From Propionivibrio sp. (GTDB lineage Bacteria > Pseudomonadota > Gammaproteobacteria > Burkholderiales > Rhodocyclaceae), in NCBI GenBank assembly GCA_029975435.1, contig JARKPC010000193.1, positions 1-35,174 on the forward strand: a stretch of DNA of 35,174 nucleotides, in the 5' to 3' direction. The position numbers and the translations under genes are program-made. The stretch's first letter is position 1. Each line of letters opens with the position of its first letter. The notes under the pieces were generated by a model. The model saw only the letters and a list, made by a program, of their open reading frames with translations. It did not search any database and was not told where the DNA came from. Shown here in pieces: positions 33,994 to 35,174 of the stretch.

Positions 33994-34026
33994 GTTAAGA
34001 CTGGCTTAAGCTCGCAAAACTAGACT
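33994..34026 (+). promoter_or_regulatory. PmrA-type box and -10 for the YejM/EptA-like gene
   Basis: GTTAAG (33994-33999), 5 bases, CTTAAG (34005-34010) is a second PmrA-type box, 33 bases (three turns) from the first. TAGACT (34021-34026) sits exactly 10 bases after it on the plus strand, mirroring the minus-strand promoter. GATAAT (34035-34040) is an alternative -10. The leader would be about 60-65 bases. Confidence 0.65.
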
Positions 34027-34095
34027 GGCGAACTGATAATGAAGCCAGCCTGACCATTGGCTGCGCGATCCGTTTCCACGTACCCAGGGAAATCA

Positions 34096-35174
34096 ATGCA
34101 ATCGAAGCTCAGTATTCCGGCCAGCCCATCACGGCGGGTGTTGCGAAGCTACTTTGTCCTGTCCTACTTCATGGTCTTCGCGACCATGGCCATGTTCTGG
34201 CCTTTTGCTGCGACCGATACTTTTCTGGCCAAAGTCTTCCTTGGCGGCACGTCCGCGGCTTACGCCGCACTTTTCCTGGCCATCCCCATCACATTGACGG
34301 CTTTCGTCTCCTGGGCTCTGGGTCTTGTAACGAAACGCGAAGTTCTGCGCCGGGCAGTTGGCTACGCCACGGCTTACTTGACCGTGACGTTGCTGCTCGT
34401 CAGCCTGTACGCCGACTATCGCCTATACGCCCTGTACGAATACCATTTCAACGGCTTTGTCTGGAATCTGCTGACCACCCCCGGAGGAATCGCCGCGCTG
34501 GGCGCGACCGACTCCACCATGCTCACCGCCGCCCTCCAGGTCGCTCTGCTCTGCCTGTCCACCGCGGCACCATTGTGGCTCCTGCATCGCTATCAACGGT
34601 CACACACTCTCGTTTCGCGTCGGGCGATACTCGCCGTTTTGTGCTTTCTCACGCTGGTCTTCGTGTCCGAAGAAAGTGTCTACGCGTACAGCACCTACAC
34701 GGGACAGGAGGACTACATCGCCGCCGCCGACGTCGTTCCGTTCCACCTGCACGCGAGCGCCGCCGGCTTGTTCAAGCGCATGGGCATCGAGCGTACCGCG
34801 CTGAAAACGCTGCGTATCGCCGGCGGCGAGGTTGAATACCCGGGCAAGAACCTGCAGTCGAAGCCTTTGGCCAAATATCCGAATGTAATCATGCTCGTCG
34901 GCGAATCGTTCCGCTGGGATTTGCTCGATCCGGAAATCACGCCCAATCTCTGGAAGTTTTCCAACCAGGCCCTTCGCTTCGAGCAGCATTACAGCGGCGG
35001 GAATCGGACACGCATGGGGCTGTTCTCCATGTTCTATGGCATCTACAGCCCCTATTGGTACAGCTTCGAGCAGCAACGGGTTGCCCCGGCCTTGATGAAT
35101 TTCCTGCGCAGCAAGGACTATCAGCTGGCGCTGCACACCAGCCAGAGCTTCGACTACCCGGAACTTCGACACAC
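34096..35174 (+). CDS. Membrane sulfatase-fold transferase, YejM/EptA-like (partial)
   Basis: Open to the right edge; 359 codons are visible. About five membrane helices occupy residues 18-205, followed by an alkaline-phosphatase-fold domain: NVIMLVGESFRWDLLDPEITPNLWKF (metal-ligand candidate E270) and HYSGGNRTRMGLFSMFYGIYSPYW (nucleophile candidate T305). The latter resembles YejM/PbgA (SSGNTTDNGIFGLFYG); VGES resembles phosphoethanolamine transferases such as EptA. Unlike YejM, the visible part keeps both a Glu and a Thr at plausible distance, so it may be an active phosphoethanolamine- or phosphoglycerol-type transferase. AGGGA lies 5 bases before ATG 34096. A PmrA-type promoter precedes it. 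Confidence 0.78.
   Translation, partial: MQSKLSIPASPSRRVLRSYFVLSYFMVFATMAMFWPFAATDTFLAKVFLGGTSAAYAALFLAIPITLTAFVSWALGLVTKREVLRRAVGYATAYLTVTLLLVSLYADYRLYALYEYHFNGFVWNLLTTPGGIAALGATDSTMLTAALQVALLCLSTAAPLWLLHRYQRSHTLVSRRAILAVLCFLTLVFVSEESVYAYSTYTGQEDYIAAADVVPFHLHASAAGLFKRMGIERTALKTLRIAGGEVEYPGKNLQSKPLAKYPNVIMLVGESFRWDLLDPEITPNLWKFSNQALRFEQHYSGGNRTRMGLFSMFYGIYSPYWYSFEQQRVAPALMNFLRSKDYQLALHTSQSFDYPELRH

Overview
The window looks like chromosomal DNA of a GC-rich betaproteobacterium, most likely of the Rhodocyclales/Rhodocyclaceae type. This is inferred from protein flavour and gene mix (fosmidomycin-resistance type MFS pump, beta-type PBP1A, many c-di-GMP proteins, orphan redox proteins), not from any marker gene. 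I see no tRNA, rRNA, insertion sequence, phage gene or CRISPR array. Only the two edge genes (htpG at the left, a membrane sulfatase-fold protein at the right) are cut.

Layout. 1-277: 5' end of htpG with a sigma-32-like promoter. 278-4616: glycerol-3-phosphate block, glpR divergent from glpD-glpK, with GlpR operator-like sites between them and a strong terminator after glpK; no glpF is present. 4742-5479: a lone CheX-like DUF3334 protein. 5487-8155: an aminotransferase divergent from a MocR-type regulator. 8167-9196: a short TSUP sulfur-anion exporter divergent from a TudS-related desulfidase. 9373-12309: fsr pump, an unknown alpha/beta-barrel-like protein and an EamA transporter. 12431-15419: mrcA (PBP1A) and a two-CBS protein. 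15420-17083: a long non-coding gap and an ethylbenzene-dehydrogenase-related haem protein. 17182-19039: trxC-TDT channel operon divergent from an AhpD-like protein. 19307-24388: a solute-binding protein paired with a GGDEF-EAL sensor, converging on a degenerate EAL-HDOD protein. 24528-29933: all on the minus strand: enoyl-CoA hydratase, two flavin split-barrel proteins (one with GAF), E1 alpha and beta of a 2-oxoacid dehydrogenase, and a cytochrome c.

30050-35174 is the most interesting part. An ArnC-like polyprenyl-phosphate glycosyltransferase, an ArnT-like GT39 transferase, a GtrA-type flippase and a YdjC-family deacetylase lie together. This is the gene content of the Francisella FlmF2/FlmK/NaxD and Bordetella Lgm systems, which put a cationic hexosamine on lipid A. 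Across a shared 262-base gap is a YejM/EptA-like membrane transferase. That gap holds four CTTAAG-type half-sites spaced 11, 22 and 11 bases, with a -10-like hexamer exactly 10 bases outside each end. This is the expected geometry of a PmrA-type bidirectional promoter. I read the region as a PmrA-controlled envelope-charge module.

Several starts were moved from the longest open frame to a start with a good ribosome site (glpR, trxC, the CBS protein, cytochrome c, E1 beta, both split-barrel proteins, the GT2). Functional calls rest on motif recognition by eye; no database search was run.
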